Source: an uncultured Paracoccaceae bacterium (lineage in GTDB: Bacteria; Pseudomonadota; Alphaproteobacteria; Rhodobacterales; Rhodobacteraceae). From it: a DNA stretch of 64,000 bases. The stretch is from positions 124,001-188,000 of the forward strand of contig CANMFL010000003.1 of assembly GCA_947497185.1 (NCBI GenBank), in the 5' to 3' direction. A program made the translations under genes and the position numbers. The notes beneath the pieces are model-generated. The model was not told the DNA's origin and ran no database searches. It was given only the letters and a program-made list of their open reading frames with translations. Of the stretch, positions 62,258 through 64,000 are shown piece by piece (position 1 is the first letter of the stretch; every line of letters begins with the position of its first letter).

Positions 62258-64000
62258 TTAAACCGAAGGTTCTGGCTCCATGCCGCCTTCGTCAGATTTT
62301 GGCTTTTTCGGCTTCGTCTTTGGAATTGCCGTTACCGAATTTCCGTCGCTCGGCGGGGTGTCGTCAGCATCATCGCCGCGGTTCAATGTTTCACCCGCAA
62401 TGACGCGCGTAATCTCGCTACCAGTCAGCGTTTCATACTCTAACAACCCTTGTGCAAGACGCTCTAGATCGCCTGACTTTTCAGTCAAAATCCGTTTCGC
62501 TGTCTCGTAGCCCTCGTCAATAAAGCGGCGCACTTCTTCATCAATCGTTTTCTGCGTATCGGCAGAATGGCTCGTCGCGCCAGCATAGTTGCCAAGGTGG
62601 CTTTGCTGTTCGTTGGCGTAATCAATATGGCCAATTTTGTCAGAGAAGCCAAACTGCGTCACCATCGCACGAGCGATTTTCGACACTTGCTGGATGTCAG
62701 ATGTGGCACCAGACGTGACGTTTTCAGCGCCAAAGATCAGCTCTTCCGCAACCTTACCGCCCATCGCCATCGCGATTTTCGATGTATATTTCGTATAGCT
62801 GACCGACAATTGATCACGTTCAGGCAAGGACAGAACCAAGCCCAACGCTCGACCGCGCGGGATAATCGTCGCCTTATGGATCGGATCATGTTGCGGTACG
62901 TTCAAACCAACAATCGCATGGCCCGCTTCGTGGTAAGCTGTCAGCTTTTTCTCGTCCTCGGTCATGACCATAGACCGACGCTCTGCGCCCATCATCACTT
63001 TGTCTTTTGCGGATTCGAAATCGATCATTGTCACAAAACGGCGTCCGATACGGGCAGCCATCAACGCAGATTCGTTCACGAGGTTCGCAAGATCGGCACC
63101 AGAGAAACCAGGTGTACCACGTGCGATAATCCGCAAATCGACGTCGGGACCAAGTGGAACTTTACGCGCGTGCACGCCCAAAATCTTTTCGCGGCCTTTG
63201 ATGTCAGGGTTCGGCACCTGCACCTGACGGTCAAAACGACCCGGACGCAGCAACGCAGGGTCCAGAACGTCAGGACGGTTGGTCGCGGCGACGATAATAA
63301 TACCTTCGTTCGCTTCAAAGCCATCCATCTCGACCAGCAATTGGTTCAATGTCTGTTCACGCTCGTCGTTCCCGCCGCCGTAACCGGCACCACGCGAACG
63401 GCCAACGGCATCGATTTCATCAATGAAAACAATACACGGTGCGTTCTTTTTACCTTGTTCAAACATGTCACGGACACGGGATGCACCCACGCCGACGAAC
63501 ATCTCGACAAAGTCGGAACCGGAAATCGTGAAGAACGGCACACCAGCTTCGCCCGCAATCGCGCGCGCCAGCAACGTTTTACCAGTACCCGGAGGGCCAA
63601 CAAGCAGCGCGCCTTTTGGAATTTTACCGCCAAGCCGCGAGAATTTCTGCGGATTGCGCAGGAATTCAACGATTTCTTCAAGTTCTTCTTTCGCTTCATC
63701 AATGCCAGCGACATCATCAAACGTCACGCGACCATGCTTTTCGGTCAACAGTTTCGCCTTGGATTTGCCAAAGCCCATCGCCCCGCCTTTGCCGCCGCCT
63801 TGCATCCGGTTCATAAAGTAGATCCAGACACCGATCAGCAGCGCAAATGGCAACAATCCGATCAGGAATGACTGCAAACCTGACTGTTCTTGCGCACGTG
63901 CCGCGACTGGAATGTCGTTCGAAATCAACAAGTCAGTGACTTCGGCGTCACGTGGCATGATCGCGACATAGTCCTGACCGTTTGTGCCACGATAGCGGAT
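62258..64000 (-). CDS. ftsH: ATP-dependent zinc metalloprotease FtsH (N-terminus outside window)
   Basis: The visible 580 residues run off the right edge; the missing part is the N-terminal membrane segment and part of the periplasmic domain. A second transmembrane helix ([19 protein letters not shown]) is seen near the edge, followed by the AAA core: [19 protein letters not shown] (Walker A), [12 protein letters not shown] (Walker B), the second-region GRFDRQV, and the zinc site HEAGHAIVG. FtsH degrades membrane and regulatory proteins at the inner membrane. The C-terminal tail is acidic and Lys/Pro-rich ([16 protein letters not shown]). A perfect hairpin follows the stop. Confidence 0.97.
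   Translation of the reverse strand: MRYRGTNGQDYVAIMPRDAEVTDLLISNDIPVAARAQEQSGLQSFLIGLLPFALLIGVWIYFMNRMQGGGKGGAMGFGKSKAKLLTEKHGRVTFDDVAGIDEAKEELEEIVEFLRNPQKFSRLGGKIPKGALLVGPPGTGKTLLARAIAGEAGVPFFTISGSDFVEMFVGVGASRVRDMFEQGKKNAPCIVFIDEIDAVGRSRGAGYGGGNDEREQTLNQLLVEMDGFEANEGIIIVAATNRPDVLDPALLRPGRFDRQVQVPNPDIKGREKILGVHARKVPLGPDVDLRIIARGTPGFSGADLANLVNESALMAARIGRRFVTMIDFESAKDKVMMGAERRSMVMTEDEKKLTAYHEAGHAIVGLNVPQHDPIHKATIIPRGRALGLVLSLPERDQLSVSYTKYTSKIAMAMGGKVAEELIFGAENVTSGATSDIQQVSKIARAMVTQFGFSDKIGHIDYANEQQSHLGNYAGATSHSADTQKTIDEEVRRFIDEGYETAKRILTEKSGDLERLAQGLLEYETLTGSEITRVIAGETLNRGDDADDTPPSDGNSVTAIPKTKPKKPKSDEGGMEPEPSV

Noticed and set aside
62567..63871. A 434-codon open frame antisense to ftsH
   Set aside because: It mirrors the ftsH codons exactly and has a skewed composition (many His, Arg, Thr). 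FtsH is certain.
1..64000. CRISPR arrays, tRNA or rRNA genes, IS elements, prophage
   Set aside because: No direct-repeat/spacer pattern, cloverleaf, transposase or phage gene was found by reading; a tRNAscan or IS search could still find a short one.

Overview
The window is a chromosomal segment of a marine-type alphaproteobacterium of the Roseobacter group (Rhodobacterales). The protein content is typical of that group: a fused malic enzyme/phosphotransacetylase, a ctaC-ctaB-ctaG-ctaE oxidase operon running into surf1 and thrC, a Tad/Flp pilus cluster with an OmpA-type lipoprotein, a Hint-domain protein, a DUF817 protein and a BrnA-like protein. The genus cannot be fixed from the sequence (Octadecabacter, Loktanella or Yoonia-like genomes would fit). 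Base composition is moderately GC-rich throughout, except for one AT-rich gene at 20.1-21.1 kb. No rRNA, tRNA, CRISPR array, insertion sequence or phage was seen.

Layout. 0-6.6 kb: the 5' part of a PfkB sugar kinase, a Hint-like protein with a candidate CtrA box upstream, a sulfotransferase, an acyl-CoA synthetase, a membrane-anchored M48-like protein without its zinc motif, and a repeat-bearing SPOR protein. 6.6-12.3 kb: a tightly overlapping nucleoside-salvage operon on the minus strand (VOC/cupin protein, cdd, deoA, deoB, add, upp). 12.4-19.5 kb: housekeeping genes (maeB, nadK, glyA) and small conserved unknowns. 19.5-21.1 kb: a small accessory patch with an orphan BrnA-like protein behind three helically phased GTGCAC sites and an AT-rich membrane protein of unknown function. 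21.1-28.1 kb: lepA, an MFS/TetR pair with two strong palindromic operators, a truncated drug exporter, a D-2-hydroxyacid-type FAD dehydrogenase and a lipoprotein hydrolase.

28.1-35.6 kb (minus): the cytochrome c oxidase biogenesis operon ctaC-ctaB-orf66-ctaG-ctaE, continuing past a hairpin into surf1-thrC-M16 peptidase-GNAT with overlapping start and stop codons. 35.8-43.8 kb (plus): tldD, a small membrane protein, dprA, topA with a histone-like Lys/Ala/Pro tail, an L,D-transpeptidase-like protein, and scoAB behind nested inverted repeats. 43.8-44.7 kb: a lytic transglycosylase.

45.0-57.3 kb: a Tad pilus locus with two Flp pilins, cpaB, cpaC, an OmpA lipoprotein, cpaE, cpaF, tadB, tadC, two TPR lipoproteins, the prepilin peptidase and an adjacent AAA ATPase. 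Several strong hairpins between its genes suggest stepwise control of pilin versus machine expression. No tadE/F/G minor pseudopilin genes are present here. 57.3-60.5 kb: an Lhr-like DEIH helicase and PdeM endonuclease, the pair known from ligase-associated DNA repair, without the ligase and exonuclease genes. 60.5-64 kb: folD, a MOSC protein, a perfect terminator hairpin and the C-terminal part of ftsH.

The leads most worth following are a dispersed 3' element found three times just after stop codons, the nested palindromes before scoAB, the GTGCAC triplet before the BrnA-like gene, the AT-rich orphan gene, the paired TetR operators and the Tad-linked AAA ATPase.
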